Shown here one piece after another: positions 1 through 12,508 of a stretch of DNA of 64,000 nt. Location: contig JAPTMU010000164.1 of assembly GCA_028583405.1 (NCBI GenBank), forward strand, positions 362,144 through 426,143. Direction: 5' to 3'. Both the position numbers and the translations under genes were made by a program. The notes under the pieces were generated by a model. The model made no database searches. It saw only the letters and a program-made list of their open reading frames with translations, and was not told the DNA's origin. The stretch is from Pogonophryne albipinna. Taxonomy: Eukaryota; Chordata; Actinopteri; Perciformes; Artedidraconidae. Each line of letters opens with the position of its first letter. Position 1 is the first letter of the stretch.

Positions 1-10
1 TTGTTTGCAG

Positions 11-427
11 GTCCTGGGGGATTCAGGGGGGATGGATGCTCTCAAAGCCAGCATGGAGGAGAAGTTCATGGCCAACAACCCCTCCAAGGTTTCATATTAA
101 TATATACTAATAATAATAATAATAATGATGTCTGTCAGGATCCTAATGGCGTGTTGTCCTCAGGTGTCGTATGAACCAATCAGCAGCACCCTGCGCAGGA
201 AACAGGAAGAGGTGTCTGCGGTGGTGATCCAGCGCTCGTACAGGAAGCACCTCCTGCGGAGAGGCATCCATCTGGCCGCCCTCAGGTTCAGGACGGGTGG
301 GGGGGCAGAAGGCCTGCTGTTCGGGGAGCCCCGCCCCCCCCAGGTGCAGCTGCAGAGCGACATCTTGCTGCATGCCGCCCCCCCCCACCTCCTGCCTGAT
401 GAGAGCCTGAGGGAGTCAACTGCCTGA
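11..427 (+). CDS. scn4a: Voltage-gated sodium channel alpha subunit, C-terminal end (two last exons)
   Basis: This is the cytoplasmic C-terminal tail of a Nav channel, the pore protein that carries the action-potential sodium current in muscle. Exon A is 11-88 (26 codons), preceded by an acceptor ending TTTGCAG. It encodes [19 protein letters not shown] and then MANNPSK, a highly conserved Nav segment. Exon B is 164-427 and starts [13 protein letters not shown]. It holds the IQ calmodulin-binding motif [14 protein letters not shown] and ends in TGA after a divergent, proline-rich tail. Exons join in phase 0 across a 75-bp intron (89-163). The ATG at 125 lies inside that intron and is not a start. 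The rest of the gene is left of the window. Assignment to scn4a rather than another Nav paralogue rests on the adjacent growth hormone gene, a conserved vertebrate pairing. Whether it is the a or b teleost copy cannot be told from this piece. Confidence 0.88.
89..163 (+). other. 75-bp intron in the Nav C-terminal tail
   Basis: A short AT-rich intron with GT at 89-90, a (TAA)n stretch near 105-125, and acceptor CTCAG at 159-163. Reading through it meets a TAA after four codons, so splicing is required. The first nine intron bases (GTTTCATAT) closely resemble the first nine bases of the next exon (GTGTCGTAT). Both encode Val-Ser-Tyr. Confidence 0.75.
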
Positions 428-893
428 GAATCTCATTATTAGTATTGTTATTATTATTCCACTTCCTGTCTGCTAACTCAGAGACGAGAGACCTTGGTTA
501 TGAAGCACATCTGTTTCCTGTGGAGGACAGGAAGTGGCTCAGACTTCCTGTCAGCGATGGTTCTCTATATATACATTTAAATATGCATAATATGAAATAC
601 ACACTGTGTATTGGTGACTTGATTGGGTAAAACTAAAGACCTTTTATTGTTTACTATGTCCTGTTCAATAATCATTTATTTATTAAATATGCAATAACTG
701 AAGTCAAGTCAGTTTTATTTTTGGTATGCCAACATCACGGATCAGGAGCTTTATAAAAATGTAATAAAAGTGTTAAAATATTTGAATAGTTTCAACATAT
801 GAAGAATATGGATCAGGAATAACAAACAGTATTTTTACTTTTATAGATGTATTAATTTATAGTTGTTGTGTAAAAAACGACCCACAGAATAAA
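428..893 (+). other. Probable 3' UTR of the sodium channel gene
   Basis: AT-rich sequence directly after the stop codon with no further Nav-like coding. Candidate polyadenylation signals are ATTAAA at 682-687 and AATAAA at 763-768 and 888-893. Which one is used cannot be seen. Confidence 0.45.
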
Positions 894-2250
894 CTGTAAA
901 CTTGGTAAACCAGTGGGAGACACAACATAAATATAACATCTACATTTAATATAAGGACTTTGATTTATCTGCAGCTTTTCTCTCTCCTCTGTTTCATAAT
1001 GTGTGCATCAAGTTTTAGATTACTCACTAGTGACTTCCTGTGATTGATCGATTTGAAATCTTTAAAGGCTGAAAAATGTGACCGCAGAAAATATATAAAT
1101 ATATAAAAAATATATATTATAAACCAAAATATTTCTGTCATTTTTCCTCAGGCACAACTGAACACATACCTGTACACTTTATACATGAAGTTGAGGAAAC
1201 ACTCGAGTCAAATGTAATGAAAGTCAGATGGTGTCTTAGACGGGGCAGTGATATCATAAATCTGTTAACGCATTCAAAGACTTGTTCTGTTACCAGCTGT
1301 ATTCACCTTGCAGGTGCAGCTCTGTGGCTTTGATCCTGGATCAAGTGTTTAAGTCATGGATGTTTAAAGTTTAACTTCTTCATATGTCTAATATTATAGT
1401 TCACCTTTCATTCAGGAAGTATGACGCTGCTCTGTCAGTGCGCTTCTCCATGTCTGTGATTGGTCGAATGCTCCAGATACCACCCCTTTCATGTGAACGC
1501 ACACCTAACTAGATAGGACACGGCTGGCTTGAGTGATCCACTTGATAACCCGCGTCGTAGGACCGCTTAGCGAGAGCACGTTTGTTTTGGGTTAGGTAAG
1601 CCGGGTAACTCAGAGATATCCAGGGTCTGTAGAACTGGCTTCAGATTACAGGCCACTGATCGATCAGGCTAAGCTAACCTGTAGCTGCTCCCTCCACATT
1701 CACAACAACTTCATACAGACATAAATAATTTTTTTCCTGTTCGGAAAGTGGACAGGCTCCATGGACCTGTCAGCTCCGGACAGCGCACAATGCGTATATG
1801 AAGCGCAACGTCATGAACGCAATAAATCATACCCTCGTGGGGGCGCGCTCAGGTGATTGGCCTAGAATGGAGGAGACATCTGAAAAATCAGGTGAACAAA
1901 TCTGGTGAGCATCAGGGGAGTCTCAAAAAACCCACACACGAATGCACAACGTGTGCACAGAAAGTGGGTTGTGTTGCAGGTTCAGAGGATTTAAACGGAA
2001 GACAAATATGTGAGGATCAGAAATACATATGTAAAACTTTTTTCTGTATATGAAACGGAACACGTTTGTGTGTGCATTGAAAAACACAAGTGTGGATCCT
2101 GATATACAAGTATGAATCCTTCTGTGTGCATTTGTGTATTATGAGACTGATCTAAGCCCATATGTATCATCTCTCAATGACTCGTAGGAAGCAGCTGTCT
2201 GAACGACCAAAGTTCAAAGAGAAAGTCAAGAAGAGCAACAGCTGCCAACA
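894..2250. other. Intergenic stretch, nothing recognisable
   Basis: No exon with homology or convincing splice signals was seen. The segment around 1540-1860 is less AT-rich than its surroundings and may be part of an old interspersed repeat, but no terminal repeats were recognised. The short open frame at 1853-2053 has no recognisable protein features. Confidence 0.4.
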
Positions 2251-2255
2251 GAACA

Positions 2256-2457
2256 CACACACTCACACACACCAGACACAAACTCACACACACACACACA
2301 AACACACACACTCACACCAGACACAATCTCACACACACCAGACACAAACTCACACACACACACACCAGACACAATCTCACTCACACCAGACACAAACTCA
2401 CACACACACACACACACCAGACACACACACACAAACTCACTCATACTCATACACTCA

Positions 2458-2514
<57 letters not shown>

Positions 2515-2558
2515 CACACACACACATACACACACACACACATACACACACACACTCA
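2256..2558. repeat. CA/GT microsatellite with a CAGACACA variant
   Basis: A (CACACA)n tract interspersed with CACCAGACACAAACTCACAC-type units, then a nearly pure CA run at about 2465-2510. It is open in both directions only because CA repeats lack stop codons. Confidence 0.95.
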
Positions 2559-2635
2559 GGGTTACAGTTGACGGTGTTTCAGAGGAACTCTGCAGTTTAT
2601 TTTTAGTTTTCACTTGTCTGCACTATGAAATATAT

Positions 2636-2769
2636 ACAATACAATACAATACAACCTTATTTATAAAGCACTTTAAACCTCCAGACCAAAGTGCTGTACA
2701 GGCAAATAGATAAAACAAAGCTCAGGTCAAACACCATATAAATATATCATAACTACACATTTGCTACAC
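2636..2769. mobile_element. Short LINE/SINE-type tail fragment
   Basis: A TACAA pentamer run (about 2635-2653) is followed by TTATTTATAAAGCACTTTAA and later AAAGTGCTGTACA. This arrangement is common at the ends of dispersed retroelements in teleosts. Family not determined. It directly precedes the first satellite block. Confidence 0.4.
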
Positions 2770-4310
2770 AACGAGCTGCATTGACCATTATTAGTTAACG
2801 AGCTGCATTGACCAGCATTAGTTACCGAGCTGCATTGACCAGCATTAGTTAACAAACTGTATTGACCAGCATTAGTTAACGAGCTGCATTGACCAGCATG
2901 AGTTAACGAGCTGCATTGACCAGTACAAGTTAACAAGCTGCATTGATCAGCATTAGTTAACGAGCTGCATTGACCAGCATTAGTTAACAAGCTGCATTGA
3001 CCAGCATTAGTTAACAAGCTGCATTGACCATTATTAGTTAACGAGCTGTATTGACCAGCATTAGTTAACAAGCTGCATTGACCAGCATTAGTTAACAAGC
3101 TGCATTGACCAGTATTAGTTAACGAGCTGTATTGACCAGCATCAGTTAACGAGCTGCATTGACCATTATTAGTTAACGAGCTGCATTGACCAGCACAAGT
3201 TAACAAGCTGCATTGACTAGCATTAGTTAACGAGCTGCATTGACCAGCATTAGTTAACAAACTGTATTGACCAGCATTAGTTAACGAGCTGCATTGACCA
3301 GCATGAGTTAACGAGCTGCATTGACCAGTACAAGTTAACAAGCTGCATTGACCAGCATTAGTTAACGAGCTGCATTGACCAGCATTAGTTAACAAGCTGC
3401 ATTGACCAGCATTAGTTAACAAGCTGCATTGACCATTATTAGTTAACGAGCTGTATTGACCAGCATTAGTTAACAAGCTGCATTGACCAGCATTAGTTAA
3501 CAAGCTGCATTGACCAGTATTAGTTAACGAGCTGTATTGACCAGCATCAGTTAACGAGCTGCATTGACCATTATTAGTTAACGAGCTGCATTGACCAGCA
3601 CAAGTTAACAAGCTGCATTGCCCATTATTTGTTAATGAGCTGTATTGACCAGCATTAGTTAACGAGCTGCATTGACCAGCATTAGTTAACGAGCTGCATT
3701 GAACAGCAAAAGTTAATGAGCTGCATTGAACAGCAAAAGTTAACGAGCTGTATTGACCAGCATTAGTTAACGAGCTGCATTGACCAGCATTAGTTAACAA
3801 GCTGCATTGACCAGCATTAGTTAATGAGCTGCATTGATCAGCCAAAGTTAACAAGCTGCATTGACCAGCACAAGTTAACAATCTGCATTGACCAGCGCAA
3901 TTTAATGAGCTGCATTGACTATTATTAGTTAACGAGCTGCATTAACCAGCACAAGTTAACGAGCTGCATTGACCAGCACAAGTTAATGAGCGGCATTGAC
4001 CAGTACAAGTTAACAAGCTGCATTGACCATTATTAGTTAACAATCTGCATTGACCATTATTAGTTAACAAGCTGCATTGACCATCATTAGTTAACGAGCT
4101 GTATTGACCAGCATTAGTTAACGAGCTGCAGTGACCAGCATTAGTTAACAAGCTGCATTGACCATTATTAGTTAACGAGCTGCATTGACCAGCACAAGTT
4201 AACAAGCTGCATTGACCAGCACAAGTTAACGAGCAGCATTGACCAGCATTAGTTAACGAGCTGCATTGACCAGTACAAGTTAACGAGCTGCATTGACCAT
4301 TATTAGTTAA
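2770..4310. repeat. 27-bp satellite, block 1
   Basis: Tandem 27-bp monomers with core GTTAACGAGCTGCATTGACC, then a variable half (AGCATTA, AGCACAA, ATTATTA, AGCAAAA). Most monomers contain the HpaI site GTTAAC. Because 27 is a multiple of three and stops are absent, the minus strand reads as endless NAGQCSSLT-type peptide, which is not evidence of a protein. The block ends exactly at a TTAA that borders transposon copy 1. Confidence 0.97.
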
Positions 4311-5488
4311 GGCGAGACACATAAAAAAACCATCGTTTTTCAAGTACTGGTCAATTTTGAGATTTTGTGCTATTTTGATTCTATAACATGTTTTCATTCA
4401 GGCTTTTGGAAGGAAAACGTACAAAATACACATTTAAGTGTTTATTTTACTATAGTTTGTCTATTTGCGTCTGTAGATTTCTCCTAAATTCACCAAAAGT
4501 TAGCATTCTAACGTAAGATAAAGTACCGCGACCGCTGTGTGCACCATGTCAACAACAGAGGTATCGTTGGAAAGCTCCGTCTCTCCTGCACAATCTCATC
4601 GGATCCAAATATGGTCATTTCCTTTGTATCAGCAAGCAATCGTGAAAGTACAAAGGGGTCTTAAACCAAGAAACAAAATCTCATCGGCTGGTGTCAATTT
4701 CTGACAACGTGATTCGTTCAGATGCGTCACGTGGTGTGCTAAAATACTTCCTGGTTAGCTTTCCGCTAGAAATTGAAATCTCAAAATGGCAAAAGAACGG
4801 CGAAAAAAACGTTCACAGAGAAGACGACAACAATTGTCACTTGCACGAAGCAAGGTTATACAAAAAAATAATTACCCCGAACATGAAATACCTTCACGGA
4901 GTGCGTCGATGCGCAAGCTATTATCCAAAGAACAGGAGGGTTTAGCTAGCGCCTCACTGCAATCTTTAAAGGTCCTTTTCTCAAAATGAGTTTTTTCTCC
5001 TACTCTGAGTTCGAAATTTCAACTTCAGTAGCACGTAGAGACACCAAACCTTCCAGTTATATTCCTATCAATATTCTGAAGGCTTTTACAGCAGGGTTTG
5101 TTCATATATCATTCATAGCCTGAATTATACAACATTGTATACCTAAAAACATGGCGAAAATTGATATTTTAGGGCTGTTGACAGTATTTTCTGATTTAAG
5201 AGATATCCAATATCCCTTCTGTAAAAGCCTTAGATACAAATATGACTGCAAAATTAAACAAGAATTTTGAACCTGGCTTTATCCAAAGTTCAGATTTCGA
5301 TTCCTGAAATGTGTTAAAATATGTGCATATTTAATGAGATACTGGATAATTTGCATATTTAAACATGCTATTTCAGAAAACTTGTAATAAAAAAAACAAT
5401 TGCCTTATTGTAAGTAATTAACAGGAGAAATGTCTAGCTGATACCTTTAAGTTAAAAAAATTACCCTATTCACCTGGGGTGTCTCGCC
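4311..5488. mobile_element. TTAA-target DNA transposon, copy 1 (1178 bp)
   Basis: Bounded by TTAA on both sides (4307-4310 and 5489-5492) with perfect 10-bp terminal inverted repeats GGCGAGACAC / GTGTCTCGCC. Removing the element with one TTAA restores a normal satellite monomer, so it is an insertion. TTAA duplication is characteristic of the piggyBac and Kolobok superfamilies. The superfamily is not decided here, as the ends do not look like typical piggyBac CCY ends. Only two short overlapping frames exist inside (4691-4945, 84 codons; 4786-4989, 67 codons, the latter very basic at its N-terminus). No transposase is visible, so this is a non-autonomous copy. Confidence 0.85.
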
Positions 5489-6763
5489 TTAACGAGCTGT
5501 ATTGACCAGCATTAGTTAACAAGCTGCATTGACCAGCACAAGTTAGCGAGCTGCATTGACCAGCAATTAGTTAACGAGCTGCATTGACCAGCATTAGTTA
5601 ACAAGCTGCATTGTCCAGCACAAGTTAGCGAGCTGCATTGACCAGCAATTAGTTAATGAGCTGCATTGACCATTATTAGTTAACAAGCTGCATTGACCAG
5701 CACAAGTTAACAAACTGCATTACCCATTATTAGTTAACGAGCTGCATTGACCAGCATTAGTTAACAAGCTGCATTGACCAGCATTAGTTAACGAGCTGCA
5801 TTGACCAGTACAAGTTAACAAGCTGCATTGACCATTATTAGTTAACGAGCTGTATTGACCAGCATTAGTTTACGAGCTGCATTGACCAGCATTAGTTAAC
5901 AAGATGCATTGACCAGCACCAGTTAACGAGCTGGATTGACCAGCATTAGTTAACAAACTGCATTGACCATTATTAGTTAACGAGCTGCATTGACCATTAT
6001 TAGTTAACGAGCTGCATTGACCAGCACAAGTTAACAAACTGCATTGCCCATTATTAGTTAACGAGCTGTATTGACCAGCATTAGTTAACGAGCTGCATTG
6101 ACCAGCATTAGTTAACAAGATGCATTGACCAGCACAAGTTAACGAGCTGCATTGACCGGCATGAGTTAACGAGCTGCATTGACCATTATTAGTTAACGAG
6201 CTGCATTGACCATTATTAGTTAACAAGCTGCATTGACCATCATTAGTTAACGAGCTGCATTGACCAGCATTAGTTAACGAGCTGCATTGAACAGCAAAAG
6301 TTAATGAGCTGCATTGAACAGCAAAAGTTAACAAGCTGTATTGACCAGCATTAGTTAACGAGCTGCATTGACCAGCATTAGTTAACGAGCTGCATTGACC
6401 AGCATTAGTTAATGAGCTGCATTGATCAGCCAAAGTTAACAAGCTGCATTGACCAGCACAAGTTAACAAGCTGCATTGACCATTATTAGTTAACAAGCTG
6501 CATTGACCATTATTTGTTAACAAGCTGCATTGACCATCATTAGTTAACGAGCTGTATTGACCAGCATTAGTTAACGAGCTGCAGTGACCAGCATTAGTTA
6601 ACAAGCTGCATTGACCATTATTAGTTAACGAGCTGCATTGACCAGCACAAGTTAACAAGCTGCATTGACCAGCACAAGTTAACGAGCAGCTTTGACCAGC
6701 ATTAGTTAATGAGCTGCATTGACCAGTACAAGTTAACGAGCTGCATTGACCATTATTAGTTAA
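5489..6763. repeat. 27-bp satellite, block 2
   Basis: Same monomer family as block 1. The right end, just before transposon copy 2, carries the diagnostic variants GAGCAGCTTTGACC and CCATTATTTGTTAAC. These differ from the flank of copy 1 but match the sequence just before the gap at 11509. Confidence 0.97.
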
Positions 6764-7941
6764 GGCGAGACACATAAAAAACCCATCGTTTTTCAAGTAC
6801 TGGTCAATTTTGAGATTTTGTGCTATTTTGATTCTATAACATGTTTTCTTTCAGGCTTTTGGAAGGAAAACGTACAAAATACACATTTAAGTGTTTATTT
6901 TACTATAGTTTGTCTCTTTGCGTCTGTAGATTTCTCCTAAATTCACCAAAAGTTAGCATTGTAACGTAACATAAAGTACCGCGACCGCTGTTTGCACCAT
7001 GTCAACAACAGAGATATCGTTGGAAAGCTCCGTCTCTCCTGCACAATCTCATCGGATCCAAATATGGTCATTTCCTTTGTATCAGCAAGCAATTGTGAAA
7101 GTACAAAGGGGTCTTAAACCAAGAAACAAAATCTCATTGGCTGGTGTCAATTTCTGACAACGTGATTCGTTCAGATGCGTCACGTGGTGTGCTAAAACAC
7201 TTCCTGGTTAGCTTTCCGCTAGAAATTGAAATCTCAAGATGGCAAAAGAACGGCAAAAAAAACGTTCACAGAGAAGACGACAGCAATTGTCACTTGCACG
7301 AAACAAGGTTATACAAAAAACAAATGACCCCGAACATGAAATACCTTCACGAAGTGCGTCAATGCGCAAGCTATTATCCAAAGAACAGGAGGGTTTAGCT
7401 AGCGCCTCACTGCAATCTTTAAGGGTCCTTTTCTCAAAATGAGTTTTTTCTCCTACTCTGAGTTCGAAATGTCAACTTCAGTAGCACGTAGAGACACCAA
7501 ACCTTCCAGTTATATTCCTATCAATATTCTGAAGGCTTTTACAGCAGGGTTTGTTCATATATCATTCATAGCCTGAATTATACAACATTGTATACCTAAA
7601 AACATGGCGAAAATTGATATTTTAGGGCTGTTGACAGTATTTTCTGATTTAAGAGATATCCAATATCCCTTCTGTAAAAGCCTTAGATACAAATATGACT
7701 GCAAAATTAAACAAGAATTTTGAACCTGGCTTTATCCAAAGTTCAGATTTCAATTCCTGAAATGTGTTAAAATATGTGCATATTTAATGAGATACTGGAT
7801 AATTTGCATATTTAAACATGCTTTTTCAGAAAACTTGTAATAAAAAAAACAATTGCCTTATTGTAAGTAATTAACTGGAGAAATGTCTAGCTGATACCTT
7901 TAAGTTAAAAAAATTACCCTATTCACCTGGGGTGTCTCGCC
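6764..7941. mobile_element. TTAA-target DNA transposon, copy 2 (1178 bp)
   Basis: Same length, ends and TTAA borders (6760-6763, 7942-7945) as copy 1, with scattered substitutions. The two short internal frames are at 7144-7398 and 7239-7442. Copy 2 differs more from copies 1 and 3 than those two do from each other. Confidence 0.85.
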
Positions 7942-9054
7942 TTAACGAGCTGTATTGACCAGCATTAGTTAACAAGCTGCATTGACCAGCACAAGTTGGC
8001 GAGCTGCATTGACCAGCAATTAGTTAACGAGCTGCATTGACCATTATTAGTTAACAAGCTGCATTGACCAGCACAAGTTAACAAACTGCATTGCCCATTA
8101 TTAGTTAACGAGCTGCATTGACCAGCATTAGTTAACGAGCTGCATTGACCAGCATTAGTTAACGAGCTGCATTGACCAGTACAAGTTAACAAGCTGCATT
8201 GACCATTATTAGTTAACGAGCTGTATTGACCAGCATTAGTTAACAAGCTGCATTGACCAGCATTAGTTAACAAGATGCATTGACCAGCACAAGTTAACGA
8301 GCTGCATTGACCAGCACAAGTTAACGAGCTGGATTGACCAGGCAAAAGTTAAAGAGCTGCATTGACCGGAAAAAGTTAAAGAGCTGCATTGACCAGCATT
8401 AATTAACAAGCTGCATTGAACAGCAAAAGTTAACGAGCTGCATTTACCAATATTAGTTAATGAGCTGCATTGATGAGCATGAGTTAAGGAGCTGCATTGA
8501 CCATTATTAGTCAACGAGCTGCATTGACCATTATTAGTCAACGAGCTGCATTGACCATTATTAGTTAACGAGCTGCAATGACCAGCATTAGTTAAAGAGC
8601 TGCATTGACCATTATTAGCTAATGAGCTGCAATGACCAGCATTAGTTAACGAGCTGCATTGACCAGCACTAGTTAACAAGCTGCATTGACCAGCACAAGT
8701 TAACAATCTGCATTGACCAGCACAAGTTAATGAGCGGCATTGACCAGTACAAGTTAACAAGCTGCATTGACCATTATTAGTTAACAATCTGCATTGACCA
8801 TTATTAGTTAACAAGCTGCATTGACCATCATTAGTTAACGAGCTGTATTGACCAGCATTAGTTAACGAGCTGCAGTGACCAGCATTAGTTAACAAGCTGC
8901 ATTGACCATTATTAGTTAACGAGCTGCATTGACCAGCACAAGTTAACAAGCTGCATTGACCAGCACAAGTTAACGAGCAGCATTGACCAGCATTAGTTAA
9001 CGAGCTGCATTGACCAGTACAAGTTAACGAGCTGCATTGACCATTATTAGTTAA
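7942..9054. repeat. 27-bp satellite, block 3
   Basis: Same monomer family. Includes rarer variants with AAAGAGCTGC and GGAAAAAGTTAAAG near 8340-8390. The right flank before copy 3 matches the flank of copy 1 (GAGCAGCATTGACC; AACAATCTGCATTGACC). Confidence 0.97.
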
Positions 9055-10232
9055 GGCGAGACACATAAAAAAACCATCGTTTTTCAAGTACTGGTCAATT
9101 TTGAGATTTTGTGCTATTTTGATTCTATAACATGTTTTCATTCAGGCTTTTGGAAGGAAAACGTACAAAATACACATTTAAGTGTTTATTTTACTATAGT
9201 TTGTCTATTTGCGTCTGTAGATTTCTCCTAAATTCACCAAAAGTTAGCATTCTAACATAAGATAAAGTATCGCGACCGCTGTGTGCACCATGTCAACAAC
9301 AGAGGTATCGTTGGAAAGCTCCGTCTCTCCTGCACAATCTCATCGGATCCAAATATGGTCATTTCCTTTGTATCAGCAAGCAATCGTGAAAGTACAAAGG
9401 GGTCTTAAACCAAGAAACAAAATCTCATTGGCTGGTGTCAATTTCTGACAACGTGATTCGTTCAGATGCGTCACGTGGTGTGCTAAAATACTTCCTGGTT
9501 AGCTTTCCGCTAGAAATTGAAATCTCAAAATGGCAAAAGAACGGCGAAAAAAACGTTCACAGAGAAGACGACAACAATTGTCACTTGCACGAAGCAAGGT
9601 TATACAAAAAAATAATTACCCCGAACATGAAATACCTTCACGGAGTGCGTCGATGCGCAAGCTATTATCCAAAGAACAGGAGGGTTTAGCTAGCGCCTCA
9701 CTGCAATCTTTAAAGGTCCTTTTCTCAAAATGAGTTTTTTCTCCTACTCTGAGTTCGAAATTTCAACTTCAGTAGCACGTAGAGACACCAAACCTTCCAG
9801 TTATATTCCTATCAATATTCTGAAGGCTTTTACAGCAGGGTTTGTTCATATATCATTCATAGCCTGAATTATACAACATTGTATACCTAAAAACATGGCG
9901 AAAATTGATATTTTAGGGCTGTTGACAGTATTTTCTGATTTAAGAGATATCCAATATCCCTTCTGTAAAAGCCTTAGATACAAATATGACTGCAAAATTA
10001 AACAAGAATTTTGAACCTGGCTTTATCCAAAGTTCAGATTTCGATTCCTGAAATGTGTTAAAATATGTGCATATTTAATGAGATACTGGATAATTTGCAT
10101 ATTTAAACATGCTATTTCAGAAAACTTGTAGTCAAAAAAACAATTGCCTTATTGTAAGTAATTAACATGAGAAATGTCTAGCTGATACCTTTAAGTTAAA
10201 AAAATTACCCTATTCACCTGGGGTGTCTCACC
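9055..10232. mobile_element. TTAA-target DNA transposon, copy 3 (1178 bp)
   Basis: Third copy, again 1178 bp between TTAA tetramers (9051-9054, 10233-10236). The right terminal repeat has one change (GTGTCTCACC). Internally it is nearly identical to copy 1. The short frames are at 9435-9689 and 9530-9733. Confidence 0.85.
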
Positions 10233-11508
10233 TTAACGAGCTGTATTGACCAGCATTAGTTAACAAGCTGCATTGACCAGCACAAGTTAGCGAGCTGCAT
10301 TGACCAGCAATTAGTTAACGAGCTGCATTGACCAGCATTAGTTAACAAGCTGCATTGTCCAGCACAAGTTAGCGAGCTGCATTAACCAGCAAGTAGTTAA
10401 TGAGCTGCATTGACCATTATTAGTTAACGAGCTGCATTGACCAGCATTAGTTAACAAGCTGCATTGACCAGCATTAGTTAACGAGCTGCATTGACCAGCA
10501 CAAGTTAACAAGCTGCATTGACCATTATTAGTTAACGAGCTGTATTGACCAGCATTAGTTAACGAGCTGCATTGACCAGCATTAGTTAACAGAGCTGCAT
10601 TGACCAGCATTAGTTAACGAGCTGGATTGACCAGCATTAGTTAACGAGCTGCATTGACCATTATTAGTTAACGAGCTGCATTGACCATCATTAGTTAACG
10701 AGCTGCATTGACCAGCATTAGTTAACAAGATGCATTGACCAGCACAAGTTAACGAGCTGCATTGACCGGCATGAGTTAACGAGCTGCATTGACCAGCATT
10801 AGTTAACGAGCTGCATTGAACAGCAAAAGTTAACGAGGTGCATTGACCAGCATTAGTTAACGAGCTGCATTGACCAACAAAAGTTAACGAGCTGCATTGA
10901 CCAACAAAAGTTAACGAGCTGCATTGACCAGCATTAGTTAACGAGCTGCATTGACCAGCAATAGTTAACGAGCTGCATTGACCAGCATTAGTTAACGAGC
11001 TGCATTGACCAGCATTAGTTAATGAGCTGCATTGATCAGCCAAAGTTAACAAGCTGCATTGACCAGCACAAGTTAACAATCTGCATTGACCAGCGTAATT
11101 TAATGAGCTGCATTGACTATTATTAGTTAACGAGCTGCATTAACCAGCACAAGTTAACGAGCTGCATTGACCAGCACAAGTTAACGAGCGGCATTGACCA
11201 GTACAAGTTAACAAGCTGCATTGACCATTATTAGTTAACAAGCTGCATTGACCATTATTTGTTAACAAGCTGCATTGACCATCATTAGTTAACGAGCTGT
11301 ATTGACCAGCATTAGTTAACTAGCTGCAGTGACCAGCATTAGTTAACAAGCTGCATTGACCATTATTAGTTAACGAGCTGCATTGACCAGCACAAGTTAA
11401 CAAGCTGCATTGACCAGCACAAGTTAACGAGCAGCTTTGACCAGCATTAGTTAACGAGCTGCATTGACCAGTACAAGTTAACGAGCTGCATTGACCATTA
11501 TTAGTTAA
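10233..11508. repeat. 27-bp satellite, block 4, ending at a gap
   Basis: Same monomer family. The left end matches the left end of block 2 and the right end matches the flank of copy 2. The last bases before the Ns are ATTAGTTAA, exactly the junction that precedes each transposon copy. Confidence 0.97.
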
Positions 11509-12508
11509 NNNNNNNNNNNNNNNNNNNNNNNNNNNNNNNNNNNNNNNNNNNNNNNNNNNNNNNNNNNNNNNNNNNNNNNNNNNNNNNNNNNNNNNNNNNN
11601 NNNNNNNNNNNNNNNNNNNNNNNNNNNNNNNNNNNNNNNNNNNNNNNNNNNNNNNNNNNNNNNNNNNNNNNNNNNNNNNNNNNNNNNNNNNNNNNNNNNN
11701 NNNNNNNNNNNNNNNNNNNNNNNNNNNNNNNNNNNNNNNNNNNNNNNNNNNNNNNNNNNNNNNNNNNNNNNNNNNNNNNNNNNNNNNNNNNNNNNNNNNN
11801 NNNNNNNNNNNNNNNNNNNNNNNNNNNNNNNNNNNNNNNNNNNNNNNNNNNNNNNNNNNNNNNNNNNNNNNNNNNNNNNNNNNNNNNNNNNNNNNNNNNN
11901 NNNNNNNNNNNNNNNNNNNNNNNNNNNNNNNNNNNNNNNNNNNNNNNNNNNNNNNNNNNNNNNNNNNNNNNNNNNNNNNNNNNNNNNNNNNNNNNNNNNN
12001 NNNNNNNNNNNNNNNNNNNNNNNNNNNNNNNNNNNNNNNNNNNNNNNNNNNNNNNNNNNNNNNNNNNNNNNNNNNNNNNNNNNNNNNNNNNNNNNNNNNN
12101 NNNNNNNNNNNNNNNNNNNNNNNNNNNNNNNNNNNNNNNNNNNNNNNNNNNNNNNNNNNNNNNNNNNNNNNNNNNNNNNNNNNNNNNNNNNNNNNNNNNN
12201 NNNNNNNNNNNNNNNNNNNNNNNNNNNNNNNNNNNNNNNNNNNNNNNNNNNNNNNNNNNNNNNNNNNNNNNNNNNNNNNNNNNNNNNNNNNNNNNNNNNN
12301 NNNNNNNNNNNNNNNNNNNNNNNNNNNNNNNNNNNNNNNNNNNNNNNNNNNNNNNNNNNNNNNNNNNNNNNNNNNNNNNNNNNNNNNNNNNNNNNNNNNN
12401 NNNNNNNNNNNNNNNNNNNNNNNNNNNNNNNNNNNNNNNNNNNNNNNNNNNNNNNNNNNNNNNNNNNNNNNNNNNNNNNNNNNNNNNNNNNNNNNNNNNN
12501 NNNNNNNN
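11509..12508. other. Assembly gap, exactly 1000 N
   Basis: A run of 1000 N, a round number that suggests a placeholder of unknown true size. Any reading frame drawn through it is meaningless. Confidence 0.99.

Noticed and set aside
428..2250. A gene between scn4a and gh, such as cd79b, which lies near them in mammals
   Set aside because: No immunoglobulin-like or ITAM-like coding was found here. The rest of the interval is satellite and transposons.
2727..11079. NAGQCSSLT repeat proteins on the minus strand of the satellite
   Set aside because: The 27-bp monomer yields a 9-residue repeat by period alone. Frames end at random single-base changes and at transposon borders.
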